Assembly: GCA_934699135.1 (NCBI GenBank) | Contig: CAKUVM010000002.1 | Location: forward strand, 1 to 64,000 | DNA length: 64,000 nt | Direction of reading: 5' to 3' | Source of the DNA: an uncultured Bacteroidales bacterium | Lineage (GTDB): Bacteria; Bacteroidota; Bacteroidia; Bacteroidales; Marinilabiliaceae | Position numbers and translations under genes: made by a program | Part shown: piece after piece, positions 44,341 through 54,582 of the stretch | Layout: each line of letters opens with the position of its first letter | How positions within the stretch are numbered: the stretch's first letter is position 1 | Notes under the pieces: generated by a model | What the model saw: the letters and a program-made list of their open reading frames with translations, nothing else | What the model was told of the DNA's origin: nothing | Databases searched by the model: none

Positions 44341-44871
44341 CTACCAGTCGGCGAAAGCCTTGTTGAAGATGTTCTCGGTCAGCTCGTCGACAATGAGCTG
44401 GACGAGGTCGGACTCCACGTCGGCAAGGTTGTTCTCGGAGTCGTAGTCTTGATATGCGCTGAACGACTGCTCCCAGTCTTTCTTGGGATCCTTGGCGTTG
44501 CGGCAACGGATTTTGACGGATACGGTGAGCCTGGTCTGGGCGGAGACGGCATCGGCCTTGAGGGCCATGGGCTTGGTGGTGTAGGAAGTGATGTCTCCGG
44601 AGAAGTCAACATCGCCGCCCTCGTTGACGAGCGAGAGCCTCGACTCGTTCTGGATTCGGTCTTTCAGCCCCTCGGTGAGCGTGGAGCTCAGGTCGGGGTT
44701 GACGAGCGGCGCCCTGTTGTTGATATATTGGACGGAGAACGTGTTCAGATTCTCGGGGATCGAGGCTCCACTCATGGTGATGGACACCGTGCAGGCCGTA
44801 AGGGCGAGCGAGGCGGCCCAAACGGCCACGCAACGACGCAGCGCGCGGCTAATCTTCAATGCCATAGTCAT
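44341..44871 (-). CDS. lptE: LptE-like lipopolysaccharide assembly lipoprotein
   Basis: 176 residues with a lipobox (LALTAC). The opening strand TVSITMSGASIPENLNTFSVQYINNRAPLVNP and the C-terminal QLIVDELTENIFNKAFADW are typical of the Bacteroidetes LptE family, which plugs LptD and delivers LPS to the surface. Its 5' end overlaps the activator gene by 23 bases. Confidence 0.85.
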   Translation of the reverse strand: MTMALKISRALRRCVAVWAASLALTACTVSITMSGASIPENLNTFSVQYINNRAPLVNPDLSSTLTEGLKDRIQNESRLSLVNEGGDVDFSGDITSYTTKPMALKADAVSAQTRLTVSVKIRCRNAKDPKKDWEQSFSAYQDYDSENNLADVESDLVQLIVDELTENIFNKAFADW

Positions 44872-46165
44872 GGATTTTGCGATAGAGCGTCCTCTCGGAG
44901 ATCTGCAGCTCCTTGGCCACCCTGCGGCGATTGTTCTTATATTTTGCCAAAGCCCTCTTTATCAACTCTTTCTCACTCTCGGCGAGCGAAGGTATGTCAT
45001 TATTGTCGTTCGCGTTCTCGTATGGCGTGTCCGTGGCTTCAGACGAGCGCACCGGCACTATGTCCACCACGCCCCTGTGGAACGAGGCAGGCGACATATG
45101 GTCAATCTTCTCCACATGGTGAATCTCCGTCTCGCCGGTGTTGTCGGCCGTGGCGTCGATGTCGGCAGGCTTGCCCGCGGGATATAGTTTCTGCACAATC
45201 TTCATGTCTTCCTGGCTGAGGTGCGCGCCGTCTCCATTGAGCAGGGCGAGGACGAGCCTCTTGAGGTCGTTGACGTCGTTTCGCATGTCGAAGAGGACCT
45301 TGTAGAGCAGCTCGCGGTCAGAATTGAACGACACGTTCTGCGCCCCCTCTACTTGCGGGAGGAAGACGGGCCTCTCTGCCGGCCTTGTCTGGGGGATGAA
45401 GCGTCTCATGACCTCGGCGCTGACAGTGCGATCGGGAGCGAGGACGGTGAGCTGCTCCGCCACATTCTTGAGCTGACGGACGTTGCCCGGCCAAGAGTAG
45501 GACATGAGCACCTGCAGGGCCTCAGGCGTTAGCCTGACGGGCGGTATGTGGTTGCGGTCGGAGAAATCGCTCGTGAACTTATGGAACAGCTCCGGGATGT
45601 CGGCCAGCCTCTTGCGCAAAGGCGGGATGCGCACCATGACGCCATTGAGCCTGTAAAAGAGGTCTTCGCGGAAGCGCCCCTCGGCTATCGCCTTCTCAAG
45701 ATCGACATTGGTGGCGGCCACGATGCGGACGTCGGTCTTCTTGACGACAGAAGAGCCCACGCGCATATATTCGCCTTTTTCCAAGACCCTGAGGAGCTTG
45801 GCCTGCGTGGCCAGCGGCAGCTCCCCGATCTCATCGAGAAAGATGGTGCCGGTGTCGGCCTCCTCGAAATAGCCCTTGCGCTCGTTGAGGGCGCCCGTGA
45901 AGGCTCCTTTCTCGTGGCCGAAAAGCTCGGAGTCTATTGTGCCCTCGGGGATGGCCCCGCAGTTGACGGCCACGTAGGGCCTGTGCTTGCGGGTGCTGAA
46001 GGCGTGGATAATTTGCGGGAAGACCTCCTTGCCCGTGCCGCTCTCGCCAATGATGAGGACAGAGAGCTGGATGGGGGCCACCTGGACGGCGGTGTCTATG
46101 GCCCGGAGAAGCTCAGGGTCGTTGCCGACGATGCCGAAACGCGCTTTGATTTCCAAATTATCCAT
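44849..46165 (-). CDS. Sigma-54-interaction-domain transcriptional regulator
   Basis: 438 residues. AAA+ activator domain from the N-terminus: Walker A GESGTGKE, the GAFTGA loop in ELFGHEKGAFTGALNER, Walker B TIFLDEIGELP, and the R-finger region. A linker of about 130 residues leads to a C-terminal Fis-type HTH (RRVAKELQISERTLYRKIHDYGI). There is no receiver domain. Regulates sigma-54 promoters; targets are not evident, but the overlap with lptE suggests a link with envelope genes. Confidence 0.9.
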   Translation of the reverse strand: MDNLEIKARFGIVGNDPELLRAIDTAVQVAPIQLSVLIIGESGTGKEVFPQIIHAFSTRKHRPYVAVNCGAIPEGTIDSELFGHEKGAFTGALNERKGYFEEADTGTIFLDEIGELPLATQAKLLRVLEKGEYMRVGSSVVKKTDVRIVAATNVDLEKAIAEGRFREDLFYRLNGVMVRIPPLRKRLADIPELFHKFTSDFSDRNHIPPVRLTPEALQVLMSYSWPGNVRQLKNVAEQLTVLAPDRTVSAEVMRRFIPQTRPAERPVFLPQVEGAQNVSFNSDRELLYKVLFDMRNDVNDLKRLVLALLNGDGAHLSQEDMKIVQKLYPAGKPADIDATADNTGETEIHHVEKIDHMSPASFHRGVVDIVPVRSSEATDTPYENANDNNDIPSLAESEKELIKRALAKYKNNRRRVAKELQISERTLYRKIHDYGIED

Positions 46166-46185
46166 CGGGCGAAATTATTAGACAC

Positions 46186-46193
46186 CAAAATTA
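46186..46193 (-). promoter_or_regulatory. -7 element of the sigma-54 activator/lptE/secG unit
   Basis: TAATTTTG on the minus strand, 20 bases before the ATG at 46165. It matches TAnnTTTG and lies back to back with kdsB. Confidence 0.45.
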
Positions 46194-46227
46194 ACTACTT
46201 TTACCGAGAGATAAAAACAGGACAGAA

Positions 46228-46989
46228 ATGGACAAGAGAGAGATACTTGGCCTCATCCCGGCGCGCTACGCGTCTACGCGTTTCCCGGGCAAGCCGCTGG
46301 CCGACATTGGCGGCAAGCCAATGATTCAGAGGGTGTATGAGCAAGTGCGCGAGGCCCTGCCTCACGTGGCCGTGGCCACGGACGACACCCGGATTGCCCG
46401 CGCCGTGGAGGCCTTTGGCGGGCGCGTGGTGATGACGTCGGCGCAACACAGGAGCGGCACGGACAGGTGCGCCGAGGCGGCCAGCAAGGTGGAGGCGGAA
46501 GACGGGCGCAACTACGGGGTGGTGGTGAACATTCAGGGCGACGAACCCTTCATCAGCCCGCACCAAGTGAACCTGCTGACGAGCGCCTTTGACGACGAGC
46601 GCGTGCAGATTGCCACCCTGGTGAAGCACGCCGACAAGAGTGAGGATCTGTTCAACCCCAACAAACCCAAAGTGGTGGTGAGCGCGCAGGGCAACGCCTT
46701 GTATTTCAGCCGCAGCCCAATCCCCTACCTTCGCGGCGTGGCCGAGCATGACTGGCTGACGGCCCACAAGTTTTGGAATCACATTGGCCTATACGCCTAC
46801 CGCGCGGCCACGCTTCATGAGCTGACCAAGCTGCAGCCGGGCGATTTGGAGAAGTGCGAGAGCCTGGAGCAACTGCGCTGGCTGGAGAACGGATATGGCA
46901 TAAAAGCGTTGGAGACGGAGCTTGAGAGCCTGAGCATAGACACTCCCGAAGATTTGGAGGAGCTGAAGCGCAGGGGGCTGATAAAGTGA
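46228..46989 (+). CDS. kdsB: 3-deoxy-manno-octulosonate cytidylyltransferase
   Basis: 253 residues. Activates Kdo with CTP for LPS core synthesis. Signatures: LIPARYASTRFPGKPLADIGGKPMI at the start (read in parts), VVMTSAQHRSGTDRCAEAA, VVNIQGDEPFI and YFSRSPIPYLR. Divergent from the activator-lptE genes, so LPS synthesis and export genes share this intergenic region. Confidence 0.96.
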   Translation: MDKREILGLIPARYASTRFPGKPLADIGGKPMIQRVYEQVREALPHVAVATDDTRIARAVEAFGGRVVMTSAQHRSGTDRCAEAASKVEAEDGRNYGVVVNIQGDEPFISPHQVNLLTSAFDDERVQIATLVKHADKSEDLFNPNKPKVVVSAQGNALYFSRSPIPYLRGVAEHDWLTAHKFWNHIGLYAYRAATLHELTKLQPGDLEKCESLEQLRWLENGYGIKALETELESLSIDTPEDLEELKRRGLIK

Positions 46990-47020
46990 CCGCAGCCAAA
47001 AGCATATGGCGCGAGACATT

Positions 47021-47058
47021 GCCGTGCCGACCTTTTTTATGGTCGGCACGGCTTTTTT
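47021..47058 (+). terminator. Terminator of kdsB
   Basis: GCCGTGCCGACC (47021-47032) pairs with GGTCGGCACGGC (47041-47052), then TTTTTT. The loop itself is T-rich. Confidence 0.92.
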
Positions 47059-47200
47059 ATGTCGGAAGCCGCCGAGACGTCGCGGGAGACGGGCCTCGGC
47101 CCGTCTCTACATGGGAGTATGACGGCACTTGAAGGGAAATGGCGGGGATATAAACAGAGAGCGGGGCAAGACAATCATCTCGCTCCGCCATACCTGACTG

Positions 47201-47271
47201 TTGCCCCACCAGGATTCGAACCCAGACTAAAAGAACCAGAATCTTCTGTACTACCTTTATACTATAGGGCA
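47201..47271 (-). tRNA. tRNA-Gln (anticodon CTG)
   Basis: 71 bases. Acceptor TGCCCTA pairs with TGGGGCA, the anticodon loop is TTCTGGT and the T-loop GTTCGAATC. Discriminator A, no CCA encoded. Identical to the copy at 47403. Confidence 0.92.
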
Positions 47272-47285
47272 AAAAAAATTAAAAG

Positions 47286-47356
47286 TTGTCCCGCAAGGAT
47301 TCGAACCCTGTCTAAGAGAACCAAAATCTCCTGTACTGCCATTATACTACGGGACA
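47286..47356 (-). tRNA. tRNA-Gln (anticodon TTG)
   Basis: 71 bases. Acceptor TGTCCCG pairs perfectly with CGGGACA; anticodon loop TTTTGGT. Middle gene of a three-tRNA cluster. Confidence 0.93.
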
Positions 47357-47402
47357 ATCCTTGCAAAACTCAGGCTGCGTCTTCCGCACGCCAAAGAGTT
47401 TG

Positions 47403-47473
47403 TTGCCCCACCAGGATTCGAACCCAGACTAAAAGAACCAGAATCTTCTGTACTACCTTTATACTATAGGGCA
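47403..47473 (-). tRNA. tRNA-Gln (anticodon CTG), promoter-proximal copy
   Basis: 71 bases, identical in sequence to 47201-47271. First gene of the cluster, 54 bases after the promoter. Confidence 0.92.
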
Positions 47474-47527
47474 ATAATCCAGTTTAAAGTTGTGACGACA
47501 ACTGCCGCTCCCGTTGGAATGACGATG

Positions 47528-47558
47528 CAAAATTAGGTTTTATTTTTATCCTGCGCAA
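47528..47558 (-). promoter_or_regulatory. Promoter of the tRNA-Gln cluster
   Basis: TTG (47558-47556), 20 bases, then TAATTTTG (47535-47528) on the minus strand, upstream of the first tRNA-Gln. Confidence 0.7.
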
Positions 47559-47581
47559 TACGCCGGGGTTATTTTTTGCTG

Positions 47582-48505
47582 TCAGAATCCCATTGTGAGG
47601 CAGGCCTCGCCCTCCTCGACCAGGAGGCATCCCTCAGCCCCGAGCAAGACGGGGTAGTTTTCTTTAGGATCGTGGCCCGACGGGAACCCGAGCAAGACGG
47701 GGTAGCCGTAGTCCGCCACGGCGTCGGCCACAACCTCATAGGCCGTGCGGCCAAAGGGCGTGGCCCCGTCTTTCATGCCCGTCATCTGGCCCACCACCAC
47801 GCCCACCAATTTGGACAAGAAGCCGGAGAAGCGCAAAGAGCGCATCATGCGGTCGATATGGTAGCGATATTCGGACAGATCTTCAATGAAGAGCAGGCAG
47901 CCATCGGGGCGCGGCATGAGCGGCGTGGACATCATGGAATAGAGGATGGACAGGTTGCCGCCAATGAGCCTCCCCGCGGCCCGCCCGCTCACGCTTCCTC
48001 GCCGCGGGGCGCAGCGGATGCTTATGGGTTTGCCTTGAAGGGCGTCTAGAGTGGCGATGACATCGGGCGAATCCACACCATGAAGAGCCAAGTGCTTGAG
48101 CATTGGGCCCAAGACCCCCACCCCGCCGCAACAGACTGTGGCGGAATGGATGGCTGTGACGTCGCTAAAACCCACTATGACCTTGTCGGTTTGGGAAAAG
48201 AAGCGCCGCCAGCCACCGCGGGCATCAAGAGCCATGATGGCGCGCATGGCCCCATAGCCACCGCGCGCGCACCACACGGCATCGACATCAGGGCGCGAGA
48301 GAGCCTCCGCCAGGTCGGCCGCGCGGGCCTCGTCTGAAGCGGCAAAGACGCCAGTCGCAGCCCCGCGCACGCTGGGTAAGACATCTACGCGGTAGCCAGC
48401 CCCGCGCAGGGCGGCCACGCCACCATCTAGAAGCGATGGGTCAAGAGACCCCGAGGGGGCGACGACTGCAATGGAGCCGCCAGGCCTTAACAGCCTTTGG
48501 TTCAT
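47582..48505 (-). CDS. LD-carboxypeptidase, S66 family
   Basis: 307 residues. Cleaves the terminal D-Ala from murein tetrapeptides; relatives include the MccF self-immunity peptidase. Visible motifs: AVVAPSGSLD, ARGGYGAMR, the catalytic serine in VGFSDVTAIH, the GGNLSILYSM loop, the glutamate in LLFIEDLSEY and the histidine in GFPSGHDPKEN. No signal peptide, so it acts in the cytoplasm. Fourteen bases downstream of the large sensor kinase. Confidence 0.93.
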   Translation of the reverse strand: MNQRLLRPGGSIAVVAPSGSLDPSLLDGGVAALRGAGYRVDVLPSVRGAATGVFAASDEARAADLAEALSRPDVDAVWCARGGYGAMRAIMALDARGGWRRFFSQTDKVIVGFSDVTAIHSATVCCGGVGVLGPMLKHLALHGVDSPDVIATLDALQGKPISIRCAPRRGSVSGRAAGRLIGGNLSILYSMMSTPLMPRPDGCLLFIEDLSEYRYHIDRMMRSLRFSGFLSKLVGVVVGQMTGMKDGATPFGRTAYEVVADAVADYGYPVLLGFPSGHDPKENYPVLLGAEGCLLVEEGEACLTMGF

Positions 48506-48519
48506 CTGTTTTAAACTAT

Positions 48520-51500
48520 TTAAGAGGCTATCTTGCCATCGCCAGGGCGTACGCCGGCGTCGGGCGGCAACACGGAGGCCAGAGTGGCTGAAAGCGAAGC
48601 GGACGTTAGCGGGGCCGTGGCCACGGCGTCGGCTCCCGCCGCCCGTAGCTCCTCATCGTCAACGCCACTATCTTGAGTGTTTATGACGACGATCTTGTAG
48701 TCCGAGCCAAAGGAGCGCATATTGCCGACAAAATTGACTGCGACATCGGGACAGGCGCGGACATCGATGATGGAGAGCGAGGGGCGATTGTCCATCCAGA
48801 CCTTGGACATGTCCAGCCTATCGGTCCGAAAGACGTTGCACTCCGGTAAAATAATGGAGACTGCGGTCGTAAGCACCTCCGCCAAGGTCAAGACGGCCAC
48901 ATTTTTCCGAGAGCCGCTCACCGCCGCGTCTTTCCCGGCCTCCGCGAAGAGCGGGAGCGAGAGCCAGAAGTGCGACCCCTGACCAATGGTGGACTCGACG
49001 AAGACATCGCCGCCCATCTGCCTGGCCAGGCCGCGGCAGACGGGGAGCCCCAGCCCCGCGCCGGAGCGGAAAGGATTGAGCTTGACAAAGACGTCGAAAA
49101 TGCACTCGAGCTTGTCTCGTTGAATTCCGCACCCCGTGTCTGAGACATGGAACACGATGTTTGGCCCCTCAACTTGCGCCCATATCATGACGCAGCCCGC
49201 GTCGGTGCAGTGGAACGCGTTGGAGAGCAACTTGCAGAGGATCTGCTCCACGGCCAGTTTGTCTAGCGGGGCGCGCAAGCCTCGCATCGATGCCTCGTGC
49301 GAGACCAGGAACTGCACCCCGTCTCGCTCCGAGCCGGCCATGCGGTCATGGACGTCTGAAAGGATGTCGTCAACATCCGTCATCTGCTTGACGATGCGCC
49401 TGTTTCCGGACTGGAGCTGCGAGAGTTCCATGATGCCGTCTACAAGGTTGAGCAGCTGCTCGTTGTTTGTCTTTATTATCCGCGCATAGCGCGCCATGGG
49501 GCCGTCGGCCTGCATTTGCGCGATGAGGCTGGAGAAGCCCACGATGGCGTTGAGGGGCGTGCGGATCTCGTGGCTGATGTTGCCGAAGAATCTGGCCCTT
49601 AGGCTCTCCACCTGTTCGGCCTTGCGCAGGGCCCGGATGATTGTCCTCTCCCTCTCGCGGCTCTCTGTGATGTCTGTCGAGATGGCCGTGATGGCCTCCA
49701 CCGTGCGCGAATAAGAGAAATGGAGGTCTATGACGTGGACCCCATCGGGCAGGCGCACCTTAACGTCGCGGTGAAAAGCCGGCAGGCGGCCATCGGCCAC
49801 AAGTGCCAGGTTTTTATTCACCGCCTCAAGGTCGGCGGGCTCCAAGGCAGCCGATGTGAGGCTCGATCCTTGTTCCAACTTGCCGACAGGCTGGCCCAGG
49901 TTGGCGTTCCATTGGGCGGAGGCGAACCCTCCGGGGCCCATTTGGCACACGCCAAGCTTTGAGAAACGGCCGATTTCCGCGAAAAAGTTGTTGAAGAGCT
50001 GCAATCGGCGCCTCTGCACCACGAGCATAGAGGTGTCTGTAAAGACGAGGAGGTAGCCCGTCATGGCGCCGCCCGAGTAGAGCTTGCAGACCCTGACGTT
50101 CATCTCGACAACGTCTGTGCGGAAGGTGCGGTAGTAGCCCGCCGCCGTCACTTTCTTGAAGTCGTACTGGACGTTGAAGTCGCAGTTGTCATGCATCCTG
50201 ATGGACATCTTCTGCTCATCGGAGAAAATGGGGCTGTCGAAGATGTTGATGTCCAAGTGATCTACGACGGATCGCAGGCCGAAGACCTCGGCGCTGCGCT
50301 CGTTGATATATTGCTGCCGCCCTTGCGTGTCGCAAAAAGCGATGACGGCCGGGATGCGGTTATATATGGAGTTTTGGAACTGTCTGGCCTTTTGTTTCTC
50401 GGCCTCTTGCGTCACCTCGTCATCTACATTTTTGGCCACTCCGACAATGATTTTGGCCAAGCCGTCGGCATCGGCCTCGGCCACGCGGGTGGAGACGTCG
50501 AACCACCTCATCCGCCCCTCGGCCTGAGTGCGCAGGCGCAGCCTCATCTTGAAGCCTTTGGTCTTGCCTCCGGCCACGTCGCAATAGGCGTTGGCCAGGC
50601 GCGCGTAGTCGTTGCGGTGCGAGAGCAGCTCATAGGGGGCTAGCTCGAGGCTGCCGTCTGGCATGAGGACATAACGCTTATGCGCCTTGACGTCCCACTG
50701 CCAGGTGTAGAAGCCTCCGGCCTCGCATGCCAGGCGCGTCAGCACGAGCTGGCGGCGCATCTTGCCGTAGGCGTCGGACTGCGCCATGAGGACAGAGAGC
50801 GAGTCTGAGAGAAGCTGAATGCGCTGCTTCTCCTCCACCGTCCACTCGCGGGCCGTGGCCGAGCAGCAAGAGACAAAGCCCTGCGGGAGGCCGGACCCCA
50901 AGGCGCGGACGACGCACGCCATGACCTCTTGGCAGCCGGCGGCCCGGATGCCCCGGATCTCTGACGGGTAGGTCTTGGCCAGCTCGTCAAAATTGTCAAT
51001 CACGTACACCCCGAAAGATCCCATCACCTGCTGCATGATGCGCGAGACGGCCCTCGCGCCGGGCTTGAGCAGGTCGCGCCGCTCGGCCGTGGCAAAACTG
51101 CCCGCATTGGCAATGCACAGGAACTCGGCCGGCCCCGTGATCTTCCACGCCGTGGCGACGACATCGGACGCGAAATGAACGCGGAAAGCCCGCAGCATAT
51201 CTGCCACAAGGTCATAGACCGACACTTGCGACGGGTCTTGAAAAGAAGAGTTGGAGAAAACCTGATTGTCAAAAATGGAGACCGTGGCGGAATCCGCGCC
51301 ACGGCCTGAGCGCAGGGGCACTCCACCTGCCGGAGCGTCGACAACGGCCGTGCCCATGGAGTGGTGGACCCCGTCGGGGTCATTGTAGCCAGAGAGACGG
51401 ACGATGCGCAAAACGCAATCTCGCCCATCGACACGGAAAACCGTGCGCCACTCCTTCTCGCCGGCATAGGCCTTGCGATAGAAGACATCGACGGCCTCCC

Positions 51501-51663
51501 TGTCTACAAACAAGACAAGGGTCTGCAGACCGAAAGCACTCTGTTTCAGCCCGAGAAACTCTCTGAAATTGTCGCTGACCTCGAACTCCTTCTTGGCGGA
51601 AGCATCCCACAAAAAGACGCCGCTCTGCGTCAACCTCTCATATATCCCACCCGACAGAGACAT
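48520..51663 (-). CDS. Multi-PAS sensor histidine kinase with divergent receiver-like C-terminus
   Basis: 1047 residues. Several PAS-like segments (about 1-110, 310-430, 435-560, 565-680) and a GAF-like region (about 150-300) precede the HisKA domain with the phosphoacceptor H698 in NISHEIRTPLNAIVGF. The ATPase domain has DTGCGIQRDK and GAGLGLPVCRGLARQMGG. The last ~120 residues resemble a receiver (SLSIIDVRAC, KIVVIN) but lack the usual acidic pair near its start. No membrane helices are apparent, so sensing is probably cytoplasmic. The partner regulator is not in the window. Confidence 0.88.
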   Translation of the reverse strand: MSLSGGIYERLTQSGVFLWDASAKKEFEVSDNFREFLGLKQSAFGLQTLVLFVDREAVDVFYRKAYAGEKEWRTVFRVDGRDCVLRIVRLSGYNDPDGVHHSMGTAVVDAPAGGVPLRSGRGADSATVSIFDNQVFSNSSFQDPSQVSVYDLVADMLRAFRVHFASDVVATAWKITGPAEFLCIANAGSFATAERRDLLKPGARAVSRIMQQVMGSFGVYVIDNFDELAKTYPSEIRGIRAAGCQEVMACVVRALGSGLPQGFVSCCSATAREWTVEEKQRIQLLSDSLSVLMAQSDAYGKMRRQLVLTRLACEAGGFYTWQWDVKAHKRYVLMPDGSLELAPYELLSHRNDYARLANAYCDVAGGKTKGFKMRLRLRTQAEGRMRWFDVSTRVAEADADGLAKIIVGVAKNVDDEVTQEAEKQKARQFQNSIYNRIPAVIAFCDTQGRQQYINERSAEVFGLRSVVDHLDINIFDSPIFSDEQKMSIRMHDNCDFNVQYDFKKVTAAGYYRTFRTDVVEMNVRVCKLYSGGAMTGYLLVFTDTSMLVVQRRRLQLFNNFFAEIGRFSKLGVCQMGPGGFASAQWNANLGQPVGKLEQGSSLTSAALEPADLEAVNKNLALVADGRLPAFHRDVKVRLPDGVHVIDLHFSYSRTVEAITAISTDITESRERERTIIRALRKAEQVESLRARFFGNISHEIRTPLNAIVGFSSLIAQMQADGPMARYARIIKTNNEQLLNLVDGIMELSQLQSGNRRIVKQMTDVDDILSDVHDRMAGSERDGVQFLVSHEASMRGLRAPLDKLAVEQILCKLLSNAFHCTDAGCVMIWAQVEGPNIVFHVSDTGCGIQRDKLECIFDVFVKLNPFRSGAGLGLPVCRGLARQMGGDVFVESTIGQGSHFWLSLPLFAEAGKDAAVSGSRKNVAVLTLAEVLTTAVSIILPECNVFRTDRLDMSKVWMDNRPSLSIIDVRACPDVAVNFVGNMRSFGSDYKIVVINTQDSGVDDEELRAAGADAVATAPLTSASLSATLASVLPPDAGVRPGDGKIAS

Positions 51664-51741
51664 TTTTTGAGCGTATGGCCTGTTGCGTTACTTTGGATCA
51701 TCGCCAAGTTACAAAAATAAACGCTCAAAACCAACCGCCAC

Positions 51742-54582
51742 TCAATCAGGGGAGGGAGGCCGAGCCACATCGGCCAAAGAGACGGCCACGTCGGCATTGC
51801 CCGTGGCTTGGAGGGCATTGACGAGCGGCGGCACAAGGGCGGCCGCGCCTCGCCTCATGGATCGGGACGCTAGCGGGGCGGCAGGGCGCAAGGAGGCGGC
51901 CCAACGGAGGCGCGCCGACAGACGGTCGGCGACCTGAATAAGCACGTCTCGCGCCAAGCCTGGCATGGAGGCCCTATGGAGCAGCGTGGCCGTCTGCACA
52001 AGGGCGGTGTCTTGAGGCTCTACGCTTGGTGGCATCCAAGCCAAGGAGCGGGTCAAAGCATCACGGGCGGCCACGGTGTCGGCTCGCGAGAGGGCCTCTT
52101 CGGCCACCCTGGCGCACAGCTGACGAAAACGCAGACGGCGCAACTGGGCTGCCTCTTCGGCTGATGGCGGGCAGCGGTCGGCGTCGGGCAGGCGCACAGC
52201 GCCACGGAGAAGCCTCCAAAGCCTCCCGGACCCAGCAGGCCCAGGGCGCGGCTCCAGGTAGGCCACGGGGCCAATGTCGAAGAGCCAACGCGACAAGCCC
52301 AGACGCTCCGGCACAACACCGGGCAACAGGCACACCTTGCGGCCGTGGTTGGAGGCTATGATATCTAGCAACATGAGTTCCTGCACTCCAAGCCAGTCAC
52401 AATCGGGCGAGACGGTCACTGATGTGTCGGCCAGAGGTATCCGCACATTGGCCGCGGGCAGGAAAAACGCCACGTCGCCGCCTTCGGTCGATATTTTCCT
52501 GACTTCACTAAGCGAGAGCGTGTCTCGCACGTCTGGAGAGATGTATAGCCCAGACATGTGACGCTCGGCCGTCAGACGGCCAAACCGCATGGCGAGTGGG
52601 GCGTCCGCCCGGCCGGGGCGGAGGAGCGAGGCCACGTGCCAATCGGCCGAGAGAAGCCCATAGTTGACCACGCGCACGTCTCGCCTGTGGCCCAGGACCT
52701 GCTGGGCATACCATAGCGGGTAGGTGTCATTGTCCCCCCCCGTGACGACAATGGCATCTGGCGGGCAGAGGTTGAGCAGGCTCACGGCCATGCCCTCGGC
52801 CACAGAGCCGCCAGAGCGATCGGACGCCGCCCAACCCTGCCGGCACATGAGGACGGGCAAAAACGCGGCCGACGCGCACACCAAGACGCCGCGAAACCAA
52901 GGCGCGACGCGGCAAGCCGACAAACGGCAACAGAGGGCGCAGACCGAGACTCCCTCGCAAAGGCAGAAGGCGGCGTAGAGCGGCAGAAAAACATAGTCGC
53001 GCTCACGCGGCTCAAAGGGAGGCATGTTGACATAGAACGCCAACGCCGGGCCACAGAGCAGCACCCACAGGCCGACGACGGCGAGCAGACGGTGGCGGCC
53101 GCGGCGAAAAAGCAGGCAGAGACCGGCGACGGCCGCAAGGAGCGGCAAACCGAAGAGGGCGACGCGGCCAGACGCCGGAGGGTCATACTCAACAAGATGC
53201 AACCGGGCGCGGTCTAGCGGCATGACGCCGCTTATGAAGTTGCCGGCATCATAGCCTCCGTCTCCAATGGCGCCGTTCTGCCGCCCGCAGAAGTTCCACA
53301 TGACGTAACGAGCCATCATATGGCCGAGCTGATAAGAGGCGAAGAATCGCGCGTTGGCCGCCAAGTCTGGCACGGAGTCGGGCCATCCGCTCGGCGAGGC
53401 CCACACGCGATAGGCCCAAAGGGCCTCGGGCCCCGTCTCCGTCATTCGCGGGAAGAGGGAGAGCTGGCCAGATGGATAAGAGTAACGGACAGGCTCAACG
53501 GAAGGCACATAGCGGCCAAGAGAGTCAGAAAAAGACATGCGCGGCTCGGAGACGACCCCATCGGGCCGCGAGGCGTAGGTGGGGCCGTGGAGCAATGGGC
53601 GGCCGCCGTATTGCCTGCGGCCCATATAGTCCAGCAACCGCTGGGAGCAGGAGGGGGAAGAGACACTCACGGCCACGCCGCCCATGGCGCGGACGAGTGG
53701 CAAGGCGTAGGTCAAAAAGCCGAGCGAGACAAGGAAAAAGCCGAGGCTGAGCGAGGCGAGAAGGCCACGCCCGCGGGCCGCGACGAGGAGCAAGACGGCG
53801 GGCGGCAAGACGGCGACTACGCCCCACCCCACGCCAAGAGGGAGCCCCAAGACGTTGACGCACAAGACATCGGACATGGCCGCAGCCTCAAACGCCCCGC
53901 CAGAGGCCAGCCACACCAGAGCCGCCACGCAGCCGCAGCCCCCTAGGAAGCCAACAAGAGCCCCCCGACGACCCCACGCCCCGCCGGCAACGAGTGCCGA
54001 GACCGGAAGCAGAAGCCACCCCAGCCAATGGACGCCGGCCTGCAAGCCGATAACAAAGGCGGCCAAAAAGAGCAGGCGCGGCGAGCCACCGCCGCGCCAA
54101 CGCAAAGTGAGCCACAAGACAAGAAAGCCGAGCAAGACGGCCGCGCCATAGACCTCGGTCTCGACGGCCACGGCCCACACGCTGCCGCACACGGCCCAAG
54201 ACATGCCCGCGGCGAAACCAGCGGCGCGCAAAACTGCCTGTGGGGCGGACGGCCACGCCCAAGACAGAAGCCGCCGAGCGCAGAGAGACAACACCGCGGC
54301 CGCCGCCGCGCAACAAGCCGCCGAAACCATGGCGCACGCCAGGGCCTCACTCCCCGCAGGGAAGAGCAGTACGGCCAGGCGCAACACGAGCCAATAGAGC
54401 GGTGCTCCGGGCGGGTGGCCAACGTCTAGCCCCGCGGCGCAACAGACAAACTCGCCGCAGTCCCACAACGAGACGGTGGGGCAGACGGCGAGCGCATAGA
54501 CCACAAAGGCCAGGCAGAAGACGGGAAGCCCGCCACCTGCCCAGCCCTTCGCTATGCTGACGAGGTTTTGCAAAACTGTCAA
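51742..54582 (-). CDS. DUF2723 polytopic membrane protein (protein O-mannosyltransferase-like)
   Basis: About 946 residues if translation starts at the TTG at 54582, which overlaps the panD stop. The early motif [30 protein letters not shown] (read in parts) is the DUF2723 hallmark, with an acidic pair. Ten or more membrane helices fill residues 10-520; the soluble C-terminal half contains [19 protein letters not shown]. Relatives (GT117, TMEM260 in animals) are implicated in O-mannosylation. The gene is very GC-rich. The frame is open to 54726 but that part duplicates panD in another frame. Confidence 0.85.
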   Translation of the reverse strand: MTVLQNLVSIAKGWAGGGLPVFCLAFVVYALAVCPTVSLWDCGEFVCCAAGLDVGHPPGAPLYWLVLRLAVLLFPAGSEALACAMVSAACCAAAAAVLSLCARRLLSWAWPSAPQAVLRAAGFAAGMSWAVCGSVWAVAVETEVYGAAVLLGFLVLWLTLRWRGGGSPRLLFLAAFVIGLQAGVHWLGWLLLPVSALVAGGAWGRRGALVGFLGGCGCVAALVWLASGGAFEAAAMSDVLCVNVLGLPLGVGWGVVAVLPPAVLLLVAARGRGLLASLSLGFFLVSLGFLTYALPLVRAMGGVAVSVSSPSCSQRLLDYMGRRQYGGRPLLHGPTYASRPDGVVSEPRMSFSDSLGRYVPSVEPVRYSYPSGQLSLFPRMTETGPEALWAYRVWASPSGWPDSVPDLAANARFFASYQLGHMMARYVMWNFCGRQNGAIGDGGYDAGNFISGVMPLDRARLHLVEYDPPASGRVALFGLPLLAAVAGLCLLFRRGRHRLLAVVGLWVLLCGPALAFYVNMPPFEPRERDYVFLPLYAAFCLCEGVSVCALCCRLSACRVAPWFRGVLVCASAAFLPVLMCRQGWAASDRSGGSVAEGMAVSLLNLCPPDAIVVTGGDNDTYPLWYAQQVLGHRRDVRVVNYGLLSADWHVASLLRPGRADAPLAMRFGRLTAERHMSGLYISPDVRDTLSLSEVRKISTEGGDVAFFLPAANVRIPLADTSVTVSPDCDWLGVQELMLLDIIASNHGRKVCLLPGVVPERLGLSRWLFDIGPVAYLEPRPGPAGSGRLWRLLRGAVRLPDADRCPPSAEEAAQLRRLRFRQLCARVAEEALSRADTVAARDALTRSLAWMPPSVEPQDTALVQTATLLHRASMPGLARDVLIQVADRLSARLRWAASLRPAAPLASRSMRRGAAALVPPLVNALQATGNADVAVSLADVARPPSPD

